Assembly (NCBI GenBank): GCA_020639075.1
Contig: JACKHI010000001.1
Location: forward strand, 1,240,001 to 1,304,000
DNA: 64,000 nt
Source of the DNA: Phycisphaerales bacterium
GTDB taxonomy: Bacteria; Planctomycetota; Phycisphaerae; UBA1845; UTPLA1
Direction of reading: 5' to 3'
Shown: piece by piece, positions 44,044-53,700 of the stretch
How positions within the stretch are numbered: position 1 is the stretch's first letter
Layout: each line of letters starts with the position of its first letter
Notes under the pieces: model-generated
Database searches by the model: none
The model's input: only the letters and a program-made list of their open reading frames with translations
Told to the model about the DNA's origin: nothing
Translations under genes and position numbers: made by a program

Positions 44044-45606
44044 TCACTCGCCGGATTCATCCCGAGGACGCCTGCGCCGCTCGCCACGCGGCCGTCGTCC
44101 TTCACGACGCTCGCGGCGCGGCTTGTCATCCGGGTTCGCATCTTTGTCCTTGTACTCGTTCTTATGAATCTCGTGGTTGTCTTCCGTCGCGGCCTCGCCC
44201 TCGGCGCTAGTGCTCGGGCCTTGCTCGTCAGCCGGCTCAGCAAACAGTCGCTTGAGGCGGATATCCTCCGACCGCTCGTAAACCTCGATACCCTGCACGT
44301 ATGCCTTGTCGACCCACGATTGCATATCCAGCGGATCGCCTGTCAGCACGACCACATTGGCGTCCTTGCCGACTTCGAGCGAACCGAGGCGATGCCCCAG
44401 GCCCGACATCTCGGCCGGCCACAACGTGATCGCCTTCAATGCGTGCTCCCGCGACACGCCTTCACGCACGCATCGAGCCGCCTGATACCAGAGATACCGT
44501 TCACCCATTGCGCTGCCCCAGTTGCGCAGCAGCGCAAACTCGAGACCCGCGTCGTCAATGATCTTGGGAACGAACGTCTCTTTTTCATCGCCCGTCAGCG
44601 GATCGGTCTCAACATGGATCAGCTGTGCGTCGAGTACGACGGGGCGCCCCGCCGCCTTTAGTGCATCAGCGGCCTTGAATGCCTCCGTGCCGAGAACAAA
44701 AACGGTCTGATCGAAGAAACCGTGTTCCTTCGCTAACCGAATACCGGTCGCAACGTCCATCGCCTTGTCGCAGTGGACGAACGCCCGGACCTTGCCCTGC
44801 GTCAGGGCCAGAAGATTCCGGTCCTTCTCCGGTACGTCTTCCGGCTTCAGCAATTCGCGACCGCGCTTCTGGGCCTCTTCCGGCGGAACGTCGAGGTCCT
44901 TGCCATCCTTGCGGAGTTGGTCCTCGTACGTCTTCTCGGCGAGTGCCTTCATGTCTTCATCGAGCTTGCGAAACGTCTCGCGAAACGTCGCCATCTGTCG
45001 CATGCGATCGAAGCCCGACTTCGGCGTGATGCTCAACTTCAGCGCGATGTCCGAAGCCGTTGTCATCTCGGAGGGCGTCAATCCGATCGGATGCACGACG
45101 CGCGACATGCCGCCGATGACTGTATCGTCGCCTGGGGCGATGTGAATCGACAGAACGCCGTCGCGCAGCGAGTCTTCGAAGAAGAGCTGCGAGGGATCGA
45201 TCGCGTCGTACACGTTCAGAAACGGCGTAACGGGCGGCGACTCGTTCGGCTGGTCCATTCCGCGCCACGTGTGGGCATCGAACATCCCGGGAAAGACGAC
45301 TTTGTTCGTGCAATCGACGACCGTCGCATCGAACGGTGCATCGACCTTCTCGCCAACAGCTTCGATGAAGCCGTTCTTGATCAATACGTCGCCCTTCTCG
45401 ATCGTGTCGCCCACAACGGGAATGATTTTGCCGCCCTGGAGCAGGATCGATTGTGCCGTCGCCGTACGATCCGTCGCCAGCACCGACATAACGGCAAGGC
45501 CGACCAGCACGAGGGCGACAGGCATCTGGCGCACTAGCGCCGGCCGACGTCGATCTATTGGAGTCTGCTTTTGAATCATCGCCATTTCACCAATCGCTGA
45601 CGTCAT
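44044..45606 (-). CDS. secreted amidohydrolase-fold protein, partly degenerate site
   Basis: A 520-residue exported paralogue. The HxH site is half kept: FPGMFDAHTWRG has the first His but Trp in place of the second. The beta-5 His is present (RAFVHCDKAMD), the beta-6 site is changed (VFVLGTEAFK). A helical, charged insert (about 160-215, KLDEDMKALAEKTYEDQLRKD) precedes beta-5. The C-terminus has an unusual Arg/Glu/Asp-rich tail (RRERREGRRPRGERRRR) not seen in the other members. The start is uncertain: 45606 gives the longest frame and a Met at about 45585 or 45579 is also possible before the signal peptide. Gaps of 66 and 42 bases to its neighbours. Confidence 0.84.
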   Translation of the reverse strand: MTSAIGEMAMIQKQTPIDRRRPALVRQMPVALVLVGLAVMSVLATDRTATAQSILLQGGKIIPVVGDTIEKGDVLIKNGFIEAVGEKVDAPFDATVVDCTNKVVFPGMFDAHTWRGMDQPNESPPVTPFLNVYDAIDPSQLFFEDSLRDGVLSIHIAPGDDTVIGGMSRVVHPIGLTPSEMTTASDIALKLSITPKSGFDRMRQMATFRETFRKLDEDMKALAEKTYEDQLRKDGKDLDVPPEEAQKRGRELLKPEDVPEKDRNLLALTQGKVRAFVHCDKAMDVATGIRLAKEHGFFDQTVFVLGTEAFKAADALKAAGRPVVLDAQLIHVETDPLTGDEKETFVPKIIDDAGLEFALLRNWGSAMGERYLWYQAARCVREGVSREHALKAITLWPAEMSGLGHRLGSLEVGKDANVVVLTGDPLDMQSWVDKAYVQGIEVYERSEDIRLKRLFAEPADEQGPSTSAEGEAATEDNHEIHKNEYKDKDANPDDKPRRERREGRRPRGERRRRPRDESGE

Positions 45607-45648
45607 CCCGGCCGATCGCCGTTTATAGGATGCCGTAATTGCCGCCGC

Positions 45649-46962
45649 TTACGAACCGCTCTTCTCAGTCCGATCGCTCACGAGGCTGCCGTTAACAAAT
45701 ACCATTTCCGCTCGCGTCGTCGCCTCGAACGGCTCTCCGGACCAGACAACGAGATCCGCGGCACGTCCCGACGCCAACGAACCCGCCAGATCACCGATGC
45801 CCAGAAGCTCCGCCGGGACCGTCGTGACTGCCGCGAGCGCCTGCTCGCGCGTCAGGCCGACGCGCATCGCGTATCCCGCCTGCATGGGTAGCGCACTTTC
45901 GCCGGACGTATCTCCGGCACTCAGGGCCATCGTGATGCCGGCCTTGAGAAGTTCCGTGGCCGCGCTGTAGCGAAAACGCTCGCTCTCGCCCGTCCCCGCG
46001 CGAAAACCGATTGGATAGTCGAAGATCGGCCCGTAAATCACGGGGATCTTGTTCTCCTTCAATTCGTCGATGCATCGATATGCATCCGTGCCCTCTTCGA
46101 GCACGAATTTCAGATTGAATTCACGACTCAGTCGAATCGCCGTGAGAATATCGAGTTGCGAGCGGGCCTGAATGCGAAACGGGATTTCACCGTTCAGAAT
46201 TTTGATGAGATACGGAATCGCCGCCTCCGATGGCGAGCCTTCACCGTGCGTCGAGGGCTTCTCGCCGCGCGCCGTCAGCTGCGCGTCATGAAATGACTTG
46301 CGAAATACCCAGACGAGCCCCATCCGTGTCGTCGGTCGTCTCGTCAGAAACGACGTGCCGAATCGGTTCGGCGTTCGATTAAACGACGCCTTGAAAATGG
46401 GCTCGCGGCCCAGCGTCGCCTTGACGCCGGCCGTTTCTTCGATGACGCGACTGTCAGCCGGACCGGCCGTTCGCACGATCGTGCCCTGTGCGCCGATCAC
46501 GCTCGCAGAATCCGGGCTCACGTACACCGTCGTCACGCCCGCCCTGGCCAGGTCCTTGAAGTCGTTGCTTTCCAGATCGATCGTATCGAGCACGCGCATC
46601 TCGGGAATGCACTCGGATGCGTGTTCCGCATCGTGATATCCCAGTCGATATCCCGCATTCGAATTCGCATCGATCAGGCCGGCCGTGATCGTCGCTTCGC
46701 CCAGGTCAACGACGCGAACATCGTCAGCGATGTCGATTGTCTCATCGATCCGATCGATGCGGCCATCCCGAACAAGAATCGCGCCGGGCGACATGACGTG
46801 ATCCGGCGACATGTAGATCTTCTTCGCTCTTATGAGAATCGGCGTCGATTCATCGGCGTTGGCGCGATGGGCCAGGCACATCAACACGAACGCCGCCGTC
46901 GCGACACGCATGATCGCAATCGAACCGATGCCTCGAATGTTCGCGCACTTACGAATCATCAC
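45649..46962 (-). CDS. secreted amidohydrolase-fold protein, metal ligands lost
   Basis: A 437-residue exported paralogue. The HxH site reads ITAGLIDANSNAG; the two later His sites, normally VRVHAHRADD and LEHGTEAY in this family, read FRIQARSQLD and LEEGTDAYR, so each His is replaced (Gln, Ala, Glu) while the surrounding strand is preserved. This is a clear example of ligand loss in an otherwise conserved barrel. The start is GTG 46962 (or the next codon, ATG 46959): the GTGATG overlaps the TGA of the upstream gene. The secretory sequence is RVATAAFVLMCLAHRANA. Confidence 0.87.
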   Translation of the reverse strand: MMIRKCANIRGIGSIAIMRVATAAFVLMCLAHRANADESTPILIRAKKIYMSPDHVMSPGAILVRDGRIDRIDETIDIADDVRVVDLGEATITAGLIDANSNAGYRLGYHDAEHASECIPEMRVLDTIDLESNDFKDLARAGVTTVYVSPDSASVIGAQGTIVRTAGPADSRVIEETAGVKATLGREPIFKASFNRTPNRFGTSFLTRRPTTRMGLVWVFRKSFHDAQLTARGEKPSTHGEGSPSEAAIPYLIKILNGEIPFRIQARSQLDILTAIRLSREFNLKFVLEEGTDAYRCIDELKENKIPVIYGPIFDYPIGFRAGTGESERFRYSAATELLKAGITMALSAGDTSGESALPMQAGYAMRVGLTREQALAAVTTVPAELLGIGDLAGSLASGRAADLVVWSGEPFEATTRAEMVFVNGSLVSDRTEKSGS

Positions 46963-48122
46963 GCGTCGTCGTCCTCCGGCTTGGCGGGCGGCTCATCGGC
47001 GACATACACGCGCTGGCCGTTGATGAATACTTCCAGGATTCTCGATCGCAGATCGAGCGGAGCGCCGCTGTAGACGACGAAGTCCGCGTCCATCCCCTTT
47101 GCCAATGCACCGACGCGATCGGCGACTCCCGCGATTGTCGCGGGCGTCGTCGTGACGCTCTTGAGCGCGTCGGTTCGCGACATGCCTTGCTGCATCTCAA
47201 TGACCGCACCGATTCGCAGCCAATCCGCGGCATACTGCGGAGCATTACTCGTCAGTGCGACAGGAACTCCTGCGTCCATCAGCATCGCCGGCGCTCGCGT
47301 GTATCGTCGTGGATCGCTGAATTCGTATGTTCCGAGTACGACGGGCTGGCCTAATCGCGTCACGGCGTCGAGTCGCTCGGCCGCGAGATTCCCATGCAGA
47401 GTGATGCACTTCACACCCTGCTCCTTGGCAAACTCCGCAAGTGCCGTCAGTCCCGCAGCGTCGCTCAGCTCCACCAGTGCCGCCGATTCTCCCCGCGCCC
47501 ATTTGGCGAACGCGCTGTCATCCGCACGATTGTCTTTTGCTTCGGCGATCATGGATCGCAATTCGGCCAATCCGCCCTGGAGGCTTGTCGGCGTGCGCGA
47601 CATATTGAATGCCGTCTGCGCAAGCGACAACTTCATCGGCCCTGCGCCCAGCATCCGGCCCGCGTTGTCGCCGCCCGTCTTTACGACGGCCGTCACACCG
47701 CCAACGAGATGCGTCTCGCTCGGCGCCAACACGACCGTCGTTACGCCGGCCCGCAACGCCTTTTCGAAATCCGCATGATTCGGGTTGAACAGCGCGGCCG
47801 CGTCTGCGTCTCGTTCGACTGCATCCGCCGCTTCGGCGGTTCGGCCCATCGCACCCAGCGACACGTGAGGATCGACAAGTCCCGGCCCCAGCACGGCATG
47901 GCTGCGATCCAGCACAGTCACGCCGGTCGGAATCGACAGATCGGAACCGATGTCTTCGATCTTTCCCTTGTTGATGATCAGCACTGCGTTGTCGACGCGC
48001 TTGCCTTCGGCGTCGAGGTACGCGCCGGCGCGAATCGCCAGGCGCTCCTGCGCGCCGGCCGCACCGATGCCAGCAGCGACGACGACGACGACGCATGCAA
48101 GTTGTTGCTGCCAGTTGCGCAT
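46959..48122 (-). CDS. secreted amidohydrolase-fold protein, partly degenerate site
   Basis: A 387-residue exported paralogue, the shortest of the array. The HxH site reads GPGLVDPHVSLG (second His replaced by Ser). The beta-5 His is replaced (AALVELSDAAG), the beta-6 His is kept (CITLHGNLAAE), and the beta-8 Asp site reads ALTSNAPQY (Asn). It lacks most of the helical insert seen in the others. Signal peptide region LACVVVVVAAGIGAAGA. The ATG shares its A with the TGA of the upstream gene (TGATG), so it is tightly coupled. Confidence 0.86.
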   Translation of the reverse strand: MRNWQQQLACVVVVVAAGIGAAGAQERLAIRAGAYLDAEGKRVDNAVLIINKGKIEDIGSDLSIPTGVTVLDRSHAVLGPGLVDPHVSLGAMGRTAEAADAVERDADAAALFNPNHADFEKALRAGVTTVVLAPSETHLVGGVTAVVKTGGDNAGRMLGAGPMKLSLAQTAFNMSRTPTSLQGGLAELRSMIAEAKDNRADDSAFAKWARGESAALVELSDAAGLTALAEFAKEQGVKCITLHGNLAAERLDAVTRLGQPVVLGTYEFSDPRRYTRAPAMLMDAGVPVALTSNAPQYAADWLRIGAVIEMQQGMSRTDALKSVTTTPATIAGVADRVGALAKGMDADFVVYSGAPLDLRSRILEVFINGQRVYVADEPPAKPEDDDA

Positions 48123-49711
48123 CAGTTCCCCGCCCGTCGATAGACTTCCACGCCGCCGACGAATACACGCTCAACGACGGAATCCGGCGCCAGCGGATGG
48201 CCGCTCCAGATCACGATGTCCGCCAGCTTGCCCTGCTCGATACTGCCGAGCGTCTCGTCAATGCCGCAGGCTTTTGCGGCGTCGATCGTGATCGCCCGCA
48301 ATGCTGAGTCTTCACTCAGACCGTGACCGACGGCGATTGCCGCATTCTGCGCCAGGTATTGTGCACCGCTGTTTCCGCCCTTCCGGCCCGACCCGATCAC
48401 GATCGACTCGACGCCGACGGCCGCCAGCGCTGCCGGCGCTTCGGCGTCGAATTCCGCCGTATGACTTCGATCGAATCCGCCCGCGCCTGTCAATTGACCG
48501 AACACGATTGGAACGCCCGCATCGACAACTCGATCTTTCGCCAGATAAGCGCCAGTCGCACCGACGATGGTCCCGTCGAGATGGAATTCGCTGATGATCT
48601 TGAGAGCAAACGCGATGTCGCCGGGCCGATGCGCCTCGAACCGGACGGGCAGTTCGCGCTTCAATGCTCGGACGACGACTTCCAGGTTCGCATCGAATGC
48701 GGGGCGCTCGGGCTTCGTCAGTTCGTCGCCCTCTTTCTTGCCGCCCTTCTTGCCGTCGTCTTTCTTCTCGGCATCCTTCGCAGGCTTTTCCGCTTCCGGT
48801 GCGATCGGCGCATCCTCGTCGCCGTGCGTTTCGCCTTCGAGTGGATCTTCGCCCGGAACGTGTGTGTCCTGCAGCCAGGCCAGGAGTTCCGAATCGGACA
48901 TTGAGTCGAAGTTGCTCGGACGAGGTCGAGGTCCGCGCCGTCGTCCTCGCGGGCCGCGACGCGGCCGTTCATCCGGCTTTGCTTCTGCCTTCTCCTCTGG
49001 TTTGTCGTCTTCTTTCTTGAGCTTGACGGTCTCGCCGTCCTTCAGCTTCTTCTCATATTCTTCGAGCTTCTCGCGATACTCGTCCCACGATTCGCGATAG
49101 GCGGCGCCCTGCTCGAACGCGTCGTGAAGCGCCTTGATCTCGCCGAGCCGGCTGATGGGGCCGCGAACGCCGAGCCCCAATCGCGCGACCAGCGATGTCG
49201 AATCCGTCATCGTTGATCGAAGGTCGGAAAGGTCCGCGAGACGGACGACGACGGCCGTGCCGACGACGCCGCTGATCGCGGGCGGCTCGATGCAGAGACT
49301 CGTCACTCCGGCGCGACGGGCATCCTCAAACACATCTCTTGCGAAACAGTCCAGTGCATCCGCGGCGTTCTGCGTCGCGCCTGCCTCGACGGGACCGCCC
49401 GGATCCAGACCGAGCATCGTCCACGCATCGATCAGCCCCGGCGTGATGTACATTCCCGATGCGTCGATCATCTCCACGCCGGGCATCGGCGGCGCCGCGC
49501 GCCCACCGGAGCCGACGCGCGACACTTTGCCCTTGCGGAGCATGATCATGCCGTCTTCGAGAGTCCCCTGTTCGGCGCCGGTCCAGACAGTCGCACCGCG
49601 GATGATCACGACGCCGGGACCCTTCTCGTCCTGAGCGCGCGCAACATCGGCGGACCAAACCACGACACAGGTGACGAGAATTGTGAGTGCTTGAATCAAC
49701 GTGCGTCGCAT
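48122..49711 (-). CDS. secreted amidohydrolase-fold protein, metal ligands lost; first gene of the array
   Basis: A 529-residue exported paralogue, 5'-most gene of the eight-gene unit. ATG 49711 precedes a signal peptide (MRRTLIQALTILVTCVVVWS); the frame upstream to 49837 is not convincing. The HxH site reads TPGLIDAWTMLG, without His. A long insert (about residues 160-280) is coiled coil then Lys/Glu/Arg/Pro-rich (ESWDEYREKLEEYEKKLKDG; RRGPRGRRRGPRPRP), and probably solvent-exposed. Later sites read VRFEAHRPGD (one His kept in altered register) and VGATGAYL. The C-terminal ADIVIWSGHPLAPDSVVERVFV strand is normal. Confidence 0.86.
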   Translation of the reverse strand: MRRTLIQALTILVTCVVVWSADVARAQDEKGPGVVIIRGATVWTGAEQGTLEDGMIMLRKGKVSRVGSGGRAAPPMPGVEMIDASGMYITPGLIDAWTMLGLDPGGPVEAGATQNAADALDCFARDVFEDARRAGVTSLCIEPPAISGVVGTAVVVRLADLSDLRSTMTDSTSLVARLGLGVRGPISRLGEIKALHDAFEQGAAYRESWDEYREKLEEYEKKLKDGETVKLKKEDDKPEEKAEAKPDERPRRGPRGRRRGPRPRPSNFDSMSDSELLAWLQDTHVPGEDPLEGETHGDEDAPIAPEAEKPAKDAEKKDDGKKGGKKEGDELTKPERPAFDANLEVVVRALKRELPVRFEAHRPGDIAFALKIISEFHLDGTIVGATGAYLAKDRVVDAGVPIVFGQLTGAGGFDRSHTAEFDAEAPAALAAVGVESIVIGSGRKGGNSGAQYLAQNAAIAVGHGLSEDSALRAITIDAAKACGIDETLGSIEQGKLADIVIWSGHPLAPDSVVERVFVGGVEVYRRAGN

Positions 49712-50045
49712 GCGCGGCGTTCTCACTTTTTCCGATAATCCGACTTCGAATGTAGGCGCGTTGCCCCCAAGGCAGGTCGCAGGCTGTCCACCACCCCGGA
49801 ATATAATCCCAAACGGCCGCAAATCACGCCTCCTCACGCACGTTCACGCAAAATATGTCGGACCTTGGGACTCGGGCGTTTAGGTAACCCCAGATCACAG
49901 CCCCGATTAACTCCGCCGCCCCCGCCTCGAAGATTTTGTTATCGGTTGGAGCATCCGGCCCGCATGCCTTGCGGATCTATATCGTAAGGTTTCGGGAGCA
50001 GTACTGTCGGCGTAGAGGATCCTGTTCGTCCCCGGGGAGTCATAC
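49712..50045. promoter_or_regulatory. divergent region upstream of the amidohydrolase array
   Basis: 334 bp between the first amidohydrolase gene (minus) and the PilZ gene (plus). Must contain the promoter of the whole eight-gene unit unless an internal promoter exists. AT-rich patches around 49850-49885 and 49930-49990 are candidates. No operator-like repeat was recognised. Confidence 0.4.
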
Positions 50046-50471
50046 TTGCAGTCCACGTCAAACAACTCACTATCCAGGGTCTTCGAACGGGAAATCGCGA
50101 GGTTCTTCGAAGCCACGTCGGGCACGCGCCAGGACCTATATCGGAACCGTCGCCACGACCAGCGGCAACATCGGGAATGCCCACTGCTTGTCGCCCGGCT
50201 CGACGTGTCGTCCGCGACTGATATCGCCGGCACACTCGTCGACATCTCCGAAAGCGGCGTCGGGTTCCTGTGCGACGCCGGATTTCGAACCGGTACGCTG
50301 CTCGGAATCCGGCTATTCTGGTCCGACGTCTGCTCGCCGCGAATCCCCGCGATCGTGCGACACTGTGATATTCATCCCGAAGGCTTCCTTATCGGAGCCG
50401 AATTCGCTGTCGGCGACCCTCGGGCCGCCGCTGCCATTGAAGCCATCTCGACGACGGATTGGCACGGTTGA
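50046..50471 (+). CDS. PilZ domain protein (putative c-di-GMP receptor)
   Basis: A 141-residue protein that appears to be a single PilZ domain. An RxxxR-type arginine stretch (YRNRRHDQRQHREC) lies ahead of DISESGVGFLCD, which matches the PilZ D/NxSxxG motif, and the barrel ends in FLIGAEFAV. The start is TTG at 50046 with GGGGAG 8 bases upstream. c-di-GMP binding is expected if both motifs are functional, but the output is unknown. It is divergent from the amidohydrolase array. Confidence 0.75.
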   Translation: MQSTSNNSLSRVFEREIARFFEATSGTRQDLYRNRRHDQRQHRECPLLVARLDVSSATDIAGTLVDISESGVGFLCDAGFRTGTLLGIRLFWSDVCSPRIPAIVRHCDIHPEGFLIGAEFAVGDPRAAAAIEAISTTDWHG

Positions 50472-50789
50472 CCGCCGTTCGGCTCCGGAATCACAGGTCG
50501 TTACATCCGGCATGATTGACGTCGACCTGGGCACACCCCGACGCGGCCCATACGTCCGATCGCCCCCCGCGACGTCGTCCCCGGAATATCGGAGCTGCTT
50601 CCAAGTCGCCCCCGCATACCGGACGATCCAATTCGATTTTCCGATCGACAATAGTTGATCCCTCCTACATCCTCACTCATACAATTGGCACAGTGCCGGC
50701 CCGATTTGGCAGGGCTCAGAGCCCAATCCAATCGCTCACAGACCTCGCCTCGCAACGACTTGCCGCGCACGCCACACATGAGGGGTGTC
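50472..50789. other. 318-bp spacer before the subtilase gene
   Basis: No gene recognised. The subtilase frame is open back to 50655 but lacks a signal peptide there. Promoter presumed but not identified. Confidence 0.35.
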
Positions 50790-53700
50790 ATGGGGAATCA
50801 CTTTGCCCGCGTCGGCGGGGCCGCGATGCTGCTATTACTCATGGTCGGATCCGTCGCCGCCGGACAAACCGTCGACGACAATCTGCTCTATCTGCGCGCC
50901 GCGACAATCAACCCGCTCGAACTTCCTTCAATTCTGGAATCAAAGACGCCCAAGCTCCGCGATTCTGATGATTACGTGCTCAAACTCGACGGTCCCATGA
51001 CCCCGGCCCGGCGCAAAGCGCTGCACGCCGCCGGCGTGAAGCTCGGCGAGTACATTCCACGGCACGCTTGGCGCGTCGCCCTGCCCAACGCGAATCTGGA
51101 CGCGATCCGAGGCATGGACTTCGTGACATGGCTCGGCGAATTCGACCCGTCCTGGAAACTCTGTCCGAATCTCAGCCGCGTCAGGACATTTAAGACACTG
51201 GACCGGACGCAATTGCAGACCGCCGGCCGGAAGCGCGTCGTGCTCCACTTGGCGCCGGGCGCAACGCGCGAGAGCGTTCAGAGAAATCTCGCCGCCTGCG
51301 GCGCGATCGAATGCGACCCGCCGGCGCTGGACCGCGTCGGCAATGTCACGGTTGAATTGGATGCAGCGCGCTTAGGAGAACTCTGCAACGTCGCCGCCAT
51401 TCGATTCATCGAGGAAGCGCCCGAGGCCGCACCGCGAAACCAATCGACGGAGTGGATCGCTCAAAGCAACATCCCCAACGTCACGTCCGTCTGGGACCAG
51501 GGCCTCCACGGCGAGAACCAGCTGGTCGGCGTGATCGACTGGGACCTCGACGAAACGCACTGCGCTTTTGAGGATGTGGGCATTCCATTCGGCGATATGC
51601 ATCGGAAAATCCAGGCGTACTACGGATTCGATCAGAATACGCTGTTTGGCTGGCACGGCACCCACGTCGTCGACACGCTGGCCGGCGATCCGCTTGACGC
51701 CATGGCCGACGCGAACCTTCGCGGCATGGCCTACGCGTCCCGCATCGTCTTCCAGGACCAGGCAGCGACGATCACGGCGTCCAATCTGTTCGATCGACTT
51801 CAGATCGCGCACGATGACGGCGCCCGCATCCACAGCAATTCCTGGGGCGCGACGATCGACAACAGCTACAACGCGTGGGCCCGCGACATCGACGACTTCT
51901 CTTATCAGAACGAAGACGATCTCGTGATCTTCGCCGTCATCAACGGCGGCGCGGCGACGCCGATTCTCTCACCGGAAAATGCCAAGAACTGCCTGGCCGT
52001 CGGCGCATCGGGCGAAGCCCCGAATCAGGGCGATCCCGGCAGCGGCGGAACAGGGCCGACGATTGACGGCCGCCAGAAGCCCGAAGTCTGGATGCCCGCC
52101 TGCAATTCCGTCTCAGCGAATTTCGGCACGGATTGCGGCGTCACGACGCGCGCCTGCGCCACGTCATGGGCCGCCCCCGCCACAGCGGGCGTGGCCGCAC
52201 TGACCCGCCAGTATTTCACTGACGGCTTCTACCCGAACGGTGCGGCGAACCCGGACGATGCAATTGTCCCGTCGGGTTCACTGCTGAAAGCGATGCTGAT
52301 CAACTCCGCCGTCGACATGTCCGGTATCGCCGGCTACCACGGCCCCCGCGAAGGCTGGGGACGTGTCCTGCTTGAAGACGCACTGTATTTCGCAGGAGAC
52401 AGCCGCCGACTGCTCGTGGAAGACGTCCGCCATGATGAGGGCCTCGTGACCGACGGATCCGCCGTTTACGACATCGACGTCCTCTCGGCCGACGAACCCC
52501 TGAAAATCACCCTGGTTTTCGCCGACGCGCCCTCCACAGTCGGTACATCATTCGCGCCTGTGAACGACCTCGATCTTGTTGTGACGTCTCCATCCGGCCA
52601 GACATACCTCGGCAATGTCTTCGAACTCGCCGAATCCACGACGGGCGGCGTGAACGACGCACTGAACAACAACGAACAGGTCCATCGCGCAATCCCCGAA
52701 ACGGGAACATGGCGAATTGAGGTTTTGGCGCGTGAAGTCAACGTCGGCATGCAGGGATACGCCCTGGTCGTGACCGGCGACGTCGCGACGGTGGGCGCTC
52801 CCGAAGCTGACCTCGAGGTTTCGCTGACGCCGGCGGGTCCCATCAGCGCCGAAGCGGGCGATCTGATCGACGTCAAACTCAACGTTCGAAATCACGGCCC
52901 CGATATCGCATCGAATGTGCACATCCACTACGAATTGCCTGCAGGCCTCGCCTTCGGCAACAAAGTGATCCTGCCGATGGAATGCGCGATGACAGCGAAC
53001 GAACTGTCCTGTTCGATCCCCGAACTGGGCCCCGACCAGGACTTCAGCGTCGCGACGAGATTGCGCGTCGTCCAGACGGGCGAATATCTGACGACCGCCG
53101 CCGTATCGAGCGACACGCCCGATTCGATACCCGAAAACGACTCGGCCGCGCTTCGGATCGAAACCAGCGCGTCCGCGGATCTCGAACTGAACCTGATCGA
53201 CGCGCCGACGACGCTCCTTCAAGGACGCTCAGCGAACATCAGAGTCGAAGTCCGAAACCTCGGCCCCGGCGCCGATCCGACGCCCATGCTGGTCGTCACA
53301 GCTGACGCCGGCCTTTCCATCGATGCGCTTTCGCCCTGCAGCGCGATGCCGAATGACGCGACGTGCTCGCTGACTGAATTGTCGAGCACGGATTCGATCG
53401 TCGTCACGGCGAACGTTCGTGCAAGTGCGAGCGCCGTCGGCGCACGAAACGTCCGGCTGCAGGTGACAGGCGCTCTCGACGTCGACGAGTCCAACAACAC
53501 GATTGACGTCTCGGTCAATGTCATCGCCGACTCGGATGCCGACGGCGTCGCCGACGCCGATGACATCTGCCCCGAGGGCGACGATCGCGTGGACGGCGAC
53601 AACGACGGCGTGCCCGACGCGTGCGACGATTGCCCGAACGATCCCGAAAAGTCGGCCATGGGCGTCTGCGGCTGCGGCATGCCGGAAACCGACAGCGACA

